Shown here: positions 44,986-54,007 of the stretch, in pieces
Numbering within the stretch: position 1 is the stretch's first letter
How the letters are laid out: the number at the start of each line of letters is the position of its first letter
Assembly (NCBI GenBank): GCA_038745585.1
Contig: JBCDLH010000001.1
Location: forward strand, 1-64,000
Direction: 5' to 3'
Length of the DNA stretch: 64,000 nt
DNA from: HLUCCA09 sp038745585
GTDB taxonomy: Bacteria > Pseudomonadota > Alphaproteobacteria > Rhodobacterales > Rhodobacteraceae
Position numbers and translations under genes: made by a program
Notes under the pieces: model-generated
What the model was told of the DNA's origin: nothing
What the model saw: only the letters and a program-made list of their open reading frames with translations
Databases searched by the model: none

Positions 44986-46554
44986 TTAGCCGCAGGTCCA
45001 CTTCATCGTGTGGAAGTTGAATTCAAAGCTCTGCATGGGCACCCAGGTAAAGCCGTCAAGACAGTTGTGGAAGGCCTGCTGCGAGCGCTGCGTGAGGAGG
45101 AATACCGCCACCTGCTCGTCGACGAGTTTTCTCTGCAGCGCTTTGTAGATCTCGTTCTGCGCGTCGACATCGCCGGTCATCCGCGCTTCGTCAATCATGG
45201 CATCGACATCGTCGTTCAAGACCCACTCCATCGAGGCCCAGGTGCCCGCGGCGCGGCTGTGATACTGAGTAAAGAAGTAGGTGTCGGGCGAGGGGTAGGT
45301 CGCGCCATAGAACACTTGGTTCATATGCGGGGTGGTCTCGACGGTGCCGGCAAGCTCGGTCATCCGGTTCCAGGGCTCGGGCTTTAGGATCAGGTTGATC
45401 CCGATCTGCTCGTAGACCGACTTCTGCAAAAGCGCGATCTCCTCCTCAAACGCCAACCCCGCAACATACATCATCTCGATGTCGATGGGCTCCTGCCCGG
45501 CATAGGCAGACTGGGCGATGTATTCGCGCGCGCGGTCGAGGTCGAAGACCGGCATCTCGACATCGTCGGGATAGGCATCGGCAAAGACCGGCGGCATCGG
45601 TCCGGAGAGCGGCTCGCCTGGCAACAACACCTCGCGGATCGTGTCGTAATCCGTGCCATAGGCCAGCGCCCTGCGGATATTGACGTCGTCTGTCGGTGGG
45701 CGCTGATTGTTGAGCTTGAAGTAGAAGTTTGTCGCCGTGGGATACTCGACGATGCGGTAATCCTCGAGCGCGCCGATGCTTTCGTAGGTCTCAAGCGCTT
45801 GCGCGTCGGATGACATCGAGAGCGTGCCGTTGGCGGCGAGCGCCTTCACGGTCGCTTCCTCGTTCGTCACGACAAAGCGCACCTCGTCGATGCTCTGATC
45901 GTCCCAGCCCAGGTGATAGCCCTCATAGGCCTTTATCGTCATCGCAGCGCCGCGGTCCCAGCTGTCGAGCATGAAGGCGCCCGCGCCGATCGAATTGTTG
46001 GCGATAAAGTCCTGCGCCCAGGGATCGTCTTCGGTGGCGTTCTCCATCGCCAGATCGGAGTTCACGACAAAGAGGATCGGCGTGTTGGTCAGAAACGGCG
46101 TGTAGACCTCGGAAAGCTGGAATTGCACCGTGCGGTCGTCGAGCGCAGTCACGCTCTCTGGCGTCAGGACCGTTTCGAAGAGGTAGGCGGGGCCTTCGTT
46201 GATCGTTAAGAGGCGCTGGACCGACCAGACGACATCCTTGGCCTCGACGGGCGAGCCGTCTTGAAAGGTCGCGCCTTCCTTGAGCGTGAAGGTGTAAGTG
46301 AGCGTATCGTCCGACACCTCCCAGCTCTCGGCCAGGAGCGGCTGGATCGCGCCGTTGCCGTCGAGCGTGGTGAGCGCCTCATAGAGGTTCACGCCCGCCA
46401 TGTACTCGGTGTAATCGTTGATTTTGGCCGGATCGATCGTGCCGAAGATCTGCACCGCGTTGACGGTGACGATATTCTGCGAGGCGGCCGGTGCCGCGGT
46501 CAGCAGAGCACCCGCTGCGGTGGCGCCGATAAGGATATCTCTGAGCGATGTCAT
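44986..46554 (-). CDS. peptide/nickel-type ABC binding protein (canonical order)
   Basis: A 522-residue SBP_bac_5 protein with signal peptide ending near APAAS-QN (residue 25). Order is the usual one: LYEALTTLDGNGAIQPLLAE near residues 45-64, WEVSDDTLTYTFTLKEGA, then C-terminal YGATYPSPDTYFFTQY and ILKPEPWNRM. GGAG lies 7 bases before the ATG at 46554, so this start is favoured over the longer frame. It is the last gene of island 2, 4 bases after the second DUF917 gene. Its partner permeases and double ATPase are at the other end of the operon. Confidence 0.9.
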   Translation of the reverse strand: MTSLRDILIGATAAGALLTAAPAASQNIVTVNAVQIFGTIDPAKINDYTEYMAGVNLYEALTTLDGNGAIQPLLAESWEVSDDTLTYTFTLKEGATFQDGSPVEAKDVVWSVQRLLTINEGPAYLFETVLTPESVTALDDRTVQFQLSEVYTPFLTNTPILFVVNSDLAMENATEDDPWAQDFIANNSIGAGAFMLDSWDRGAAMTIKAYEGYHLGWDDQSIDEVRFVVTNEEATVKALAANGTLSMSSDAQALETYESIGALEDYRIVEYPTATNFYFKLNNQRPPTDDVNIRRALAYGTDYDTIREVLLPGEPLSGPMPPVFADAYPDDVEMPVFDLDRAREYIAQSAYAGQEPIDIEMMYVAGLAFEEEIALLQKSVYEQIGINLILKPEPWNRMTELAGTVETTPHMNQVFYGATYPSPDTYFFTQYHSRAAGTWASMEWVLNDDVDAMIDEARMTGDVDAQNEIYKALQRKLVDEQVAVFLLTQRSQQAFHNCLDGFTWVPMQSFEFNFHTMKWTCG

Positions 46555-46558
46555 AAGC

Positions 46559-47674
46559 TTACTCCGTGTTGAGGGATGGTGCGGACCGTGCAAGGTCTTC
46601 TATCGGGACGTAATCGTGCGCGTAGCCGAAATAGCCGGGGCCGACGAGGCGGAGCCCGTGATCGGAGCGCCAGGCCGGATCGCAGGGCAGGCCGAAAACG
46701 ATGACGCGAAAGCCGTAGGCCATCGTCTCGGTCGTGATCGGCACGCCTGTCTCAAGATCGAGCAGGCAAATCAGATCGGGCGTCGTGGCGAGGGCGCGCC
46801 CGTCTTCGGCCTCGGCGACGAGAAACTCGTTCTGAAAGTGAAGGACCATCTTCTGCCCGGTATAGGCCTCTAGCCCTTCGATCACGGCAGTGCCCCGGGC
46901 AAAGCCGCCCGTCGTGCGCCGATCGACATCCGTGACGCGGCCCTCAAAGAGCCGAACACCCTTGAGCTCATGCGCGAGCCGGTCGGCCGAATTGCGGCTG
47001 GCGGCCCGCTCTTGGCGCACGATGCGCCCGATCGCGTGGATGAGCGAGAGGGATCCGCGCAGGGCGGCCTTCTTTGTGTCCGCACCGCTCATCGGGTAGA
47101 GCGCAATGAGCGCCGCGCCGCCCATCTCGGTCGTAATGACCCGGGCGAATTTTTCGGTTGAGTGGTTGTCGACCGTTTCGAGGGTGATCGCGTTGCCCTT
47201 CTCGTCGGCCATCGTCATTGGGCACGCGGTGACGTTGGCAAGGGTCATCGACACCATCTGCAGCTCCGGAAAGGCGCGCCCCATGCCGTCGGCGTCGACG
47301 ATGGGGAGGCCAGCCGCTGCGGCGACGGCAACGGGGATGGTCGAGTTGAGTCCGCCCGCCTCGATGCAGAAGATCGCGTCGGCGGGTTTGCCGAGGACTG
47401 CTTCCAGGCCGCGCAGGGCCGATAGGGCCTCGTCCCCACGGGGGAGCTTTTCGAGCATCACCGTGGGCGCGCCCATCATGCAGACAGGGATAACAAGCGC
47501 GTTGTCGGCGAGCTCTTCCACAGCGACCACGCGCACCGGTCCGCTTGCCGCGATCGCCTGCTCGGCCATCAACTTGCCGATATAGGGATCGCCCCCACCG
47601 CCGGTGCCGAGAAAGGCGCCGCCAAGCGCGATGTCGGCCATATTGGCCCGCGTGATTTCCCGCAGAGGCGTCAT
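46559..47674 (-). CDS. DUF917 protein, second copy (S-methyl-thiohydantoin desulfurase-like)
   Basis: A 371-residue DUF917 member. Hallmarks are LGTGGGGDPYIGKL near residues 22-35, VDADGMGRAFPELQM near 125-139 and MTMADEKGNAI near 153-163. Part of the DUF917 family is now named S-methyl-thiohydantoin desulfurase, a step in breakdown of S-methylated ergothioneine. This makes a thiohydantoin or hydantoin substrate plausible. It overlaps the first copy by 4 bases. Its MTPLREITRANMADIALGGA start shares the pattern of the first copy, indicating an old tandem duplication. Confidence 0.85.
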   Translation of the reverse strand: MTPLREITRANMADIALGGAFLGTGGGGDPYIGKLMAEQAIAASGPVRVVAVEELADNALVIPVCMMGAPTVMLEKLPRGDEALSALRGLEAVLGKPADAIFCIEAGGLNSTIPVAVAAAAGLPIVDADGMGRAFPELQMVSMTLANVTACPMTMADEKGNAITLETVDNHSTEKFARVITTEMGGAALIALYPMSGADTKKAALRGSLSLIHAIGRIVRQERAASRNSADRLAHELKGVRLFEGRVTDVDRRTTGGFARGTAVIEGLEAYTGQKMVLHFQNEFLVAEAEDGRALATTPDLICLLDLETGVPITTETMAYGFRVIVFGLPCDPAWRSDHGLRLVGPGYFGYAHDYVPIEDLARSAPSLNTE

Positions 47675-48792
47675 GCAATCTCCATCGGGCGGAATGTGAT
47701 CTCGGGATAGCCAAAGGCCGCGGGGCCAACGACAGCGAGAGCCTCAGGTGTGCGCAGGAGCGCGTGGCAGGGCAGGCCGAGGACCGCGATCCGCTGACCG
47801 TAGCGCAGCATTTCCGTGGTGATGGGGTGGCCCGTGTCCGCGTCGAGCACGACGACGAGATCGGGCACGCAGACCTCCACCGCACCGTTGCGGCGAAACA
47901 CGAGGAATTCGTTCTGCAGGTCGATCCGGCCGGTATCGCCCTGATATGCGCCAAAGCCTTCCAGCGTAAGGTGCCCCACGGCGAAGCCGCCCTTCAGGTG
48001 CCGCTCCAGATCGGTGATTTTGGCGGTCATGAGCAGCTTGCCGTTCTCTTGCTGGATCACGGCTGCAACCGGGTCACGGTGCTCAGCATTCGCTTTGATC
48101 ACCGCGCAGCCGAGCGCCCGGGCTTGGCTCACGGTGCCTGGGATCGCCGCGCGTTTCACGAACGCGCCCTTCATCGGCGCCGTCGCGAGGCCCGCCGCGG
48201 CCCCCATGGCGACGACGCTCGCGCGCGCAAGATCCTCCATCCACTTGTCGGTCGGTGTCGTGCGGAAGACGACGATGTTGCCCTTCTCGTCGGCCATCGC
48301 GGCGGGGGCGGAGCGCTGGCCGTAGATCGACCAGGTGATCATCTGCATCTCGGGGAAGGCGCGGCCCATCCCGTCGCCATCGACGACCGGCAGCCCGGCT
48401 TGCGCGGCGGTCAGCATCGGCTCCATCGCGTTGGCACCGCCGATCTCGGCCGAGATCAGCGCGTCGACCTTTGCGCCCACCTCCGCTTCTACGGCGCGCA
48501 AGGCATGGAGGCATTCCTCGCCCCGCTCGATCTTCTCAACGCCCACCACCGGCGCGCCGATCCCGCCGAGCGAGACCACCAGCGCCTCGTCGGGCAGTTC
48601 GTGGAGCGGAATGACCGGGATCTTACGGCCCTTCCGCAGCTCCTCGCGGCACCGCAGCTTGCCGATATAGGGGTTGCCGCCGCCCCCTGTCCCGAGGATC
48701 GCCGCGCCGATTTCGATGGCGTCGAGATCCGCCAGGGTGACTTGGCGGAGGGGGGTCGTTTCAGCTGACAAATGAGGGGCGGTGTCAGGCAT
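47671..48792 (-). CDS. DUF917 protein, first copy
   Basis: A 373-residue DUF917 member. It contains ILGTGGGGNPYIGKL near residues 33-47, VDGDGMGRAFPEMQM near 137-151 and AMADEKGNIVV near 165-175, parallel to the second copy. Overall the two are clearly homologous but divergent, so they may form a hetero-oligomer or act on different steps. The open frame extends upstream into the HyuA-like gene, but the ATG at 48792, overlapping that gene's stop by 8 bases, fits the family start. Between HyuA and the ABC transporter, DUF917 seems to take the HyuB place. Confidence 0.86.
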   Translation of the reverse strand: MPDTAPHLSAETTPLRQVTLADLDAIEIGAAILGTGGGGNPYIGKLRCREELRKGRKIPVIPLHELPDEALVVSLGGIGAPVVGVEKIERGEECLHALRAVEAEVGAKVDALISAEIGGANAMEPMLTAAQAGLPVVDGDGMGRAFPEMQMITWSIYGQRSAPAAMADEKGNIVVFRTTPTDKWMEDLARASVVAMGAAAGLATAPMKGAFVKRAAIPGTVSQARALGCAVIKANAEHRDPVAAVIQQENGKLLMTAKITDLERHLKGGFAVGHLTLEGFGAYQGDTGRIDLQNEFLVFRRNGAVEVCVPDLVVVLDADTGHPITTEMLRYGQRIAVLGLPCHALLRTPEALAVVGPAAFGYPEITFRPMEIA

Positions 48793-50323
48793 GCATCGAC
48801 CCCACGACCTTGAGCCGGATCCGCGTCGCGTCGCCGGGCAGATAGGCAAGCGGCACGTCTTCCTGATCGAGCACTTCGATGCTCTCGGGCTCTGCCCCGG
48901 CCGAGATCGCCTTGTCGGTCGCCTCGCGCTTGGCCTCGGCGAGGGCCGCCTCGCGCGTCGTCGTGGCCAGAGAGAAAATCCGGTCGACCTCGCCCGAGAT
49001 CTGCCCAATCGCGGCACCGACGGCGTTGGCCACCGAAAAGTGCTCTGGCCGGATCACGGGCAGGTCGCCGATACGCTCGGGCATCAGGATCGACCCGCCG
49101 CCCACGGCCAGGATCGGGATCGGAGCAGGCGAGACGCGCATCCGCTCCACCGCGTTGACGATCATCGTGTCGATCTTTGCTTTCGCCGTCGCCAGGAGGC
49201 CGGCATCGAGCCCCGCAACGGCGGACTTGTCGCCCAAATCGGCGTGGCCGAGGGCAGTGACGATATCGGTCGTCGTAAGGGTACCGCCGCCAAAGACAAG
49301 CGCGTCTTCGAGGATGCGGAAACCAACCGACTTCGGCCCGACCGTCTGACCTCCGTCCGTCACCACCGTGCCGCCGCCGAGCGCGATGGAATAGACGTCG
49401 GGCATCCGGAAGTTTGTCCGCACGCCGCCGACATCGACCGTCGTGCTTGCCTGCCGCGGAAAGCCCTTCACCAGGGCGCCCACATCCGTTGTCGTCCCGC
49501 CGACATCGACCACGATCGCATCCGCCTCGCCCGAGAGGAACGACGCGCCGCGCATCGAGTTTGTGGGGCCAGAGGCGAAGGTCAGCACCGGATAGGCCCG
49601 CACGAAGTCGCGGTTCATCAGCGTGCCGTCATTTTGGGTGATGTAGTAGGGGCAGGTGAGGCCGACCGCGTCGAGCGCCTGGCCGAATGCCTCCACCGTG
49701 CGGGCGGAGAGGGCGCGGAGCGAGGCATTCATGATCGCGGCATTCTCGCGCTCAAGGAGCCCGAGGCGGCCGATTTCAGAGGAGAGCGTGAAGTCGGCAC
49801 CCGGGAGCCGCTTGGCAAGTTGCTCCATCGCCTGCCGCTCCATCCCATCGTTGACAGGGGAGAAGACTGACGAGATCGCAATGCTGTCGATCTCCGCGGC
49901 GCCGATCTCGGCGGCGATGCCATCAAGCTCGGACGTATCAAGGCCGTTGATCTCGCGCCCGTCGAATTCGTGCCCGCCCTTGGCCATCCAGAAGCGCCCG
50001 CCGACAGCCTCGCATATGTCGTCGGGCCAATCGACCATCGGCGGCAGGCACTGCGCTGCCGGCAGACAGAGGCGCACGGCCGCGACGCGGGCGAGGTGCC
50101 GCCGCTCCACGACCGCGTTTACGAAATGGGTGGTGCCGATCATCACCGCGCCAATCTCGCCCGCGGGCACGCCCGATTGCTCGAGCGCATCGACGATGCT
50201 CGCCGCGACGCCGCTCATGACGTCCTCGGTGGTGGGGGATTTGACGCCCGCAAGGATCTTCTCCCCCGCCATCACCACCGCGTCGGTATTCGTGCCGCCG
50301 ACATCCACGCCAATCCGATACAT
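48785..50323 (-). CDS. HyuA-like hydantoinase/oxoprolinase without HyuB partner
   Basis: A 512-residue ASKHA-fold protein. The two ATP-binding motifs are VDVGGTNTDAVV near residues 6-17 and VDVGGTTTDVGAL in the middle. The sequence LERENAAIMNASLRAL precedes the core. It is about 170 residues shorter than the other HyuA (40307-42358) because the C-terminal domain is missing or reduced. No HyuB gene exists in this operon. Instead two DUF917 proteins follow at once. This HyuA-DUF917 arrangement recurs in proteobacteria and is a likely functional unit. The ATP-dependent reaction is unproven. Confidence 0.87.
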   Translation of the reverse strand: MYRIGVDVGGTNTDAVVMAGEKILAGVKSPTTEDVMSGVAASIVDALEQSGVPAGEIGAVMIGTTHFVNAVVERRHLARVAAVRLCLPAAQCLPPMVDWPDDICEAVGGRFWMAKGGHEFDGREINGLDTSELDGIAAEIGAAEIDSIAISSVFSPVNDGMERQAMEQLAKRLPGADFTLSSEIGRLGLLERENAAIMNASLRALSARTVEAFGQALDAVGLTCPYYITQNDGTLMNRDFVRAYPVLTFASGPTNSMRGASFLSGEADAIVVDVGGTTTDVGALVKGFPRQASTTVDVGGVRTNFRMPDVYSIALGGGTVVTDGGQTVGPKSVGFRILEDALVFGGGTLTTTDIVTALGHADLGDKSAVAGLDAGLLATAKAKIDTMIVNAVERMRVSPAPIPILAVGGGSILMPERIGDLPVIRPEHFSVANAVGAAIGQISGEVDRIFSLATTTREAALAEAKREATDKAISAGAEPESIEVLDQEDVPLAYLPGDATRIRLKVVGSMHA

Positions 50324-50326
50324 GCG

Positions 50327-52030
50327 CTATCCTCCGAGCGCGGTCGTCGGGTTCAGCACCGCCGCGCGTTCTTCTTTGCTGACCTTGGGTTTTTGCGCCT
50401 CGGCGTCGTCGGTCGTCACCGGGATCGCGGAGAGGAGCGCGCGGGTATAGGCGTGCTTGGGCGAGCCGAAGACCTGCGCAACGGGACCTTCCTCGACGAT
50501 CTCGCCCCGGAGCATCACTCCGACGCGGTTGCAGAAGTTGCGCATGAGCGAGAGGTCGTGACTGATGAAGAGGTAGGTGAGGTCGAACTCGGCGCGCAGC
50601 CGGTGCAGGAGGTCGATCACGGTCGATTGCACGAGGACATCGAGCGCGGAGGTCGGTTCGTCGAGGACGAGTATGCGCGGGCTCACCGAAAGCGCGCGGG
50701 CGATGGCGACACGCTGCTTCTGACCGCCGGAGAGCTCGTGGGGATACATGTTTGCCATGTCCTGGGGCAGGTCGACCATCTCTAAAAGCTCGGCGATGCG
50801 CGGCTTGATCGCGGTCGGGTCGGAGCCCGTAAACTTGAGCGGGACTGCGATCTGATCGGCAATCGTGCGGCGCGGGTTCAGTGAGGAGCCCGGGTTTTGG
50901 TAGACGATCTGGATCAGCTTGCGGAACGGCGTCGTCCCTGCAGCTTCGGCGACGTTCTGCCCCCCCACGGCGATCCTGCCCAGGCTCGGCGAGATCAGGC
51001 CGAGGATCATCTTTGCAAGTGTCGTCTTGCCCGAGCCGCTCTCGCCGGCGAGCCCATAGATGTCGCCCGCCATGACATTGAGCGATACTGCGTTGACCGC
51101 GCGATGCGTGCTGCGGTGCTGGTTAAAGAGGCCCGAGCGCGTGACGAAGTCTTTCGAGGCGGCCTGTACCGAAATCGCCGGATCTGGCTCGGCCTTGGCG
51201 TTTTCCACGGTCTGCACGTCCGGTCCGTAGAGCGGCGGCACCGCCGCCATCAAGCGCTTGGTGTAGGCGTGTTGGGGGGCTTTAAAGATCGCGTCGCGCG
51301 GGCCCGTCTCGACAATGCGCCCTTTGTCCATCACGTAGACCCGGTCGGCCATCTCGCGCACCACCCCGAGATTGTGCGTGATAAGGAGGAGGGACAGGCC
51401 CTCCTCGGCGACGAGCCTGTTGAGCAGGGCCAGGATCTCGTCTTGCGTGGTGACGTCGAGGGCGGTGCCCGGCTCGTCGGCGATCAAAAGGCGCGGCTTA
51501 TTCAAGAGCGCCATCCCGATCAGCACGCGCTGGCGCATCCCGCCGGAGAGCATGATGGGGTAGCTGTCGAGGATGCGGTCGCCCTGGGGAAGCTGCACCT
51601 TCGCCAGCGTATCGAGGATGTGGGCGCGGCGGGCGACCCGGCTCCGGCTCTGGCCGAGGCGGATGTCGGCATAGCGCACGATGTCGTCCATCTGCCGGCC
51701 GATGGTCAGCACCGGATTGAAGGACAGCATCGGGTCTTGGAGGACGATGGAGATGCCCGTACCCTTAAGCCTGTTGCGCTCGATCTTGGAGAGATCGAGG
51801 AGCGAGCGGCCATCGTAGTGAATGGTGCCGCTTTCCACTTCGCCCGGCGGCATCGGCAGGGTGCCGATAATGGTCCGCATGGTGACGGTCTTGCCCGAGC
51901 CCGATTGCCCGATCAACGACACGCGTTCGCCCGGATCGAGATGCATCGTCACGTTGTGCAGCACGCGGCGGTACTGGCCGTAGGCGCGAAAGCCGATCGT
52001 GAGGTCCTGTATATCGAGAAGCGGGCTCAT
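50327..52030 (-). CDS. double-domain oligopeptide ABC ATPase (GsiA/DppD-DppF fused)
   Basis: A 567-residue protein with two complete ABC ATPase halves. Half 1: Walker A GQSGSGKTV near residues 40-48, signature LSGGMRQRVLIGMAL, Walker B LLIADEPGTALD. Half 2: Walker A GESGSGKTT, signature LSGGQKQRVAIARAL, Walker B ILVLDEPTSALD. It starts at ATG 52030, which overlaps the permease stop (ATGA). The first half lacks the extra Cys cluster common in DppD, unlike the separate ATPases of island 1. One gene therefore replaces two. Confidence 0.92.
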   Translation of the reverse strand: MSPLLDIQDLTIGFRAYGQYRRVLHNVTMHLDPGERVSLIGQSGSGKTVTMRTIIGTLPMPPGEVESGTIHYDGRSLLDLSKIERNRLKGTGISIVLQDPMLSFNPVLTIGRQMDDIVRYADIRLGQSRSRVARRAHILDTLAKVQLPQGDRILDSYPIMLSGGMRQRVLIGMALLNKPRLLIADEPGTALDVTTQDEILALLNRLVAEEGLSLLLITHNLGVVREMADRVYVMDKGRIVETGPRDAIFKAPQHAYTKRLMAAVPPLYGPDVQTVENAKAEPDPAISVQAASKDFVTRSGLFNQHRSTHRAVNAVSLNVMAGDIYGLAGESGSGKTTLAKMILGLISPSLGRIAVGGQNVAEAAGTTPFRKLIQIVYQNPGSSLNPRRTIADQIAVPLKFTGSDPTAIKPRIAELLEMVDLPQDMANMYPHELSGGQKQRVAIARALSVSPRILVLDEPTSALDVLVQSTVIDLLHRLRAEFDLTYLFISHDLSLMRNFCNRVGVMLRGEIVEEGPVAQVFGSPKHAYTRALLSAIPVTTDDAEAQKPKVSKEERAAVLNPTTALGG

Positions 52031-52902
52031 AGCTCGACGTCCAGCATGTCGCGCAGGCCGTCGCCGAGGAGATTGAACCCCAGGATCGCGTAGAGGATCG
52101 CGAGGCCCGGCATCACCGCCTGCCACCACATCTCGGGCATGTATTCGGCCCCCGTGGCGACCATCGTGCCAAGGTCCGGCGTTGGAGGCTGGATGCCGAG
52201 CCCGAGGAACGACAGCGACGCGCCGAAGAGGATCACAAAGCCCGCATCAAGCGAGACTTTGACGGCGATGGCGGAGATACAGTTGGGCAGAAGCTCGCGA
52301 AAGAGGATGTGGGTATGGGAGGCGCCGGCGAGCTTGGCCGCTTCCACGTAATCCTCGTTCATCTGCGCCTTGACGATCCGGTAAATGAGGCGCGTGTGCC
52401 AGGTCCACCACAGGAGCGTGATCGCGATCATCGCGTTGATGAGATTGGGCGAGAGGACGGCGGTGATCGCGAGCGCCATGGCGAGAGGTGGCAGCGCGAG
52501 CATGATATCGGTGAAGCGCATGATGATCGTCTCGGTCCACCCGCCGAAATAGCCCGCCAGCAGGCCTAGGAGCACGCCGAACGGCACTGCGACGCCTAGG
52601 ACGCCCACCACCAACCCGAGCGACACGCGGTAGCCAAAGATCACACGGGAGAAGACGTCTCGCCCCACATTGTCCGTCCCCATCGGATTGTCCCACGAGG
52701 GCGGCGCATGACGGTTCCGAAAGTCGACAAAGCTCCCCGCGCTCTCGGGCGACGGCGCGAGGAAAGGCGCCAAAAGCGCGGCGAAGACCACGCTCAACAC
52801 GATCACCACGCCCACCATGGCAGCCGGGTTTCGCGTAAACCGGTAGAGCGCCATTTGGCGTGAGGTCAGCACCCGCTCAGAGCCCGGCGTTATAACGCTC
52901 AT
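52027..52902 (-). CDS. dipeptide-type ABC permease (DppC-like), island 2
   Basis: A 291-residue permease with an N-terminal leader and six helices. It includes DNPMGTDNVGRDVFSRVI near residues 71-88 and GASLSFLGLGIQPP toward the end. ATG 52902 overlaps the upstream permease by 4 bases. The frame open further upstream is only shadow. Its EAA coupling loop is YVEAAKLAGASHTHILF near residues 184-200. Confidence 0.92.
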   Translation of the reverse strand: MSVITPGSERVLTSRQMALYRFTRNPAAMVGVVIVLSVVFAALLAPFLAPSPESAGSFVDFRNRHAPPSWDNPMGTDNVGRDVFSRVIFGYRVSLGLVVGVLGVAVPFGVLLGLLAGYFGGWTETIIMRFTDIMLALPPLAMALAITAVLSPNLINAMIAITLLWWTWHTRLIYRIVKAQMNEDYVEAAKLAGASHTHILFRELLPNCISAIAVKVSLDAGFVILFGASLSFLGLGIQPPTPDLGTMVATGAEYMPEMWWQAVMPGLAILYAILGFNLLGDGLRDMLDVEL

Positions 52903-53921
52903 GACTTGCCTTCCAGGCGCAAGCGATGCCGCGGATCGAGGAGGCCGAGCACGATGTCGATGACAAGGTTGGCCACAACGAAGAAGAGACCCGAGACAAG
53001 GACGACCCCGATCACTGCGTTGAGGTCCTTTTGGAGGATCGTGCGCACGCCATAGCTGGCGATGCCGGGCCAGGAAAACACAAACTCGACGATAAAGGCG
53101 TTGCCAATTAGCGAGGCGAATTCGAGCCCGAGGATCGTCAGCGGCGCGACGGCGGCGACGCGCAGCATATAGCGGAAGCGCACCACCTGCTCTGGAATGC
53201 CATAGGCAAGAGACGCCTCGATGAAATCGCGGCTTGCCACCTCGATCATGGCGGCGCGCGTAATCCGCATGACCTGGCCGATCCCGGCCATGGCGAGTGC
53301 AATGGAGGGCAGGAAAAGGTGCCGGATCGCATCGCCCACGACATCCCACCGCCCGGCCAGCGCGCCGTCGACCAAGAGAAGTCCGGTCACTTCGGCGCTA
53401 AAGTCGAGCGACTGGTCGAGCCGCCCGGTGATCGGGAAAAAGCCCCAGTAATGGGCTGCCACGAGCTGCAGCAGAATGGCGAGCACGAACCCGGGCGTGA
53501 CGACCCCGACGAGCGAGATCACCCGGGTCACGTTGTCGATCCAGGTGTTGCGATAGACCGCGGCAAGGATGCCGAGCGGGATCGACAGCGCGATTTGCAG
53601 GACGATGGTAAAGAGCACGAGCTCAAAGGTCGCCGGCAGAGCGCCCATGATATCGTCGATGACGGGCCGCGATGTCAGCAGCGACATGCCGAGATCGCCC
53701 TGGGAGAGCTTTGTCAGATACGTACCGAGCTGCACGAAGAACGGCTCATCGAGCCCCATCTCGGCGCGCAACTCCGCGACCTGATCAGCCGTGGCGAGCG
53801 GGCCCAGGGCAATACGGGCCGGATCGCCCGGCACGACGCGGGCGATCACAAAGATCAAGATAGCAAGGCCAAGCAGCACGAAAAAAAGTGCAGCCGCTCG
53901 GCGCAAAAGGTAGAGCAACAC
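52899..53921 (-). CDS. dipeptide-type ABC permease (DppB-like), island 2
   Basis: A 340-residue permease and the first transporter gene of the operon. FVIARVVPGDPARIALGP near residues 24-41 and the periplasmic loop before helix 2 are typical. The coupling loop is SRDFIEASLAYGIPEQVV near 228-245 and the motif FSWPGIASYGV near 284-294. It lies 86 bases downstream of the LuxR-type regulator on the same strand, so the regulator could be co-transcribed or act on this operon. Confidence 0.92.
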   Translation of the reverse strand: MLLYLLRRAAALFFVLLGLAILIFVIARVVPGDPARIALGPLATADQVAELRAEMGLDEPFFVQLGTYLTKLSQGDLGMSLLTSRPVIDDIMGALPATFELVLFTIVLQIALSIPLGILAAVYRNTWIDNVTRVISLVGVVTPGFVLAILLQLVAAHYWGFFPITGRLDQSLDFSAEVTGLLLVDGALAGRWDVVGDAIRHLFLPSIALAMAGIGQVMRITRAAMIEVASRDFIEASLAYGIPEQVVRFRYMLRVAAVAPLTILGLEFASLIGNAFIVEFVFSWPGIASYGVRTILQKDLNAVIGVVLVSGLFFVVANLVIDIVLGLLDPRHRLRLEGKS

Positions 53922-54007
53922 GCGGATTTGCCCCCTCGCAGCGGTCTCTGGCGTTAGCGTAGGAGTTGCGCCTCGCCCCGATAGGTCGGATTTCGGCCAG
54001 TCTTGGC

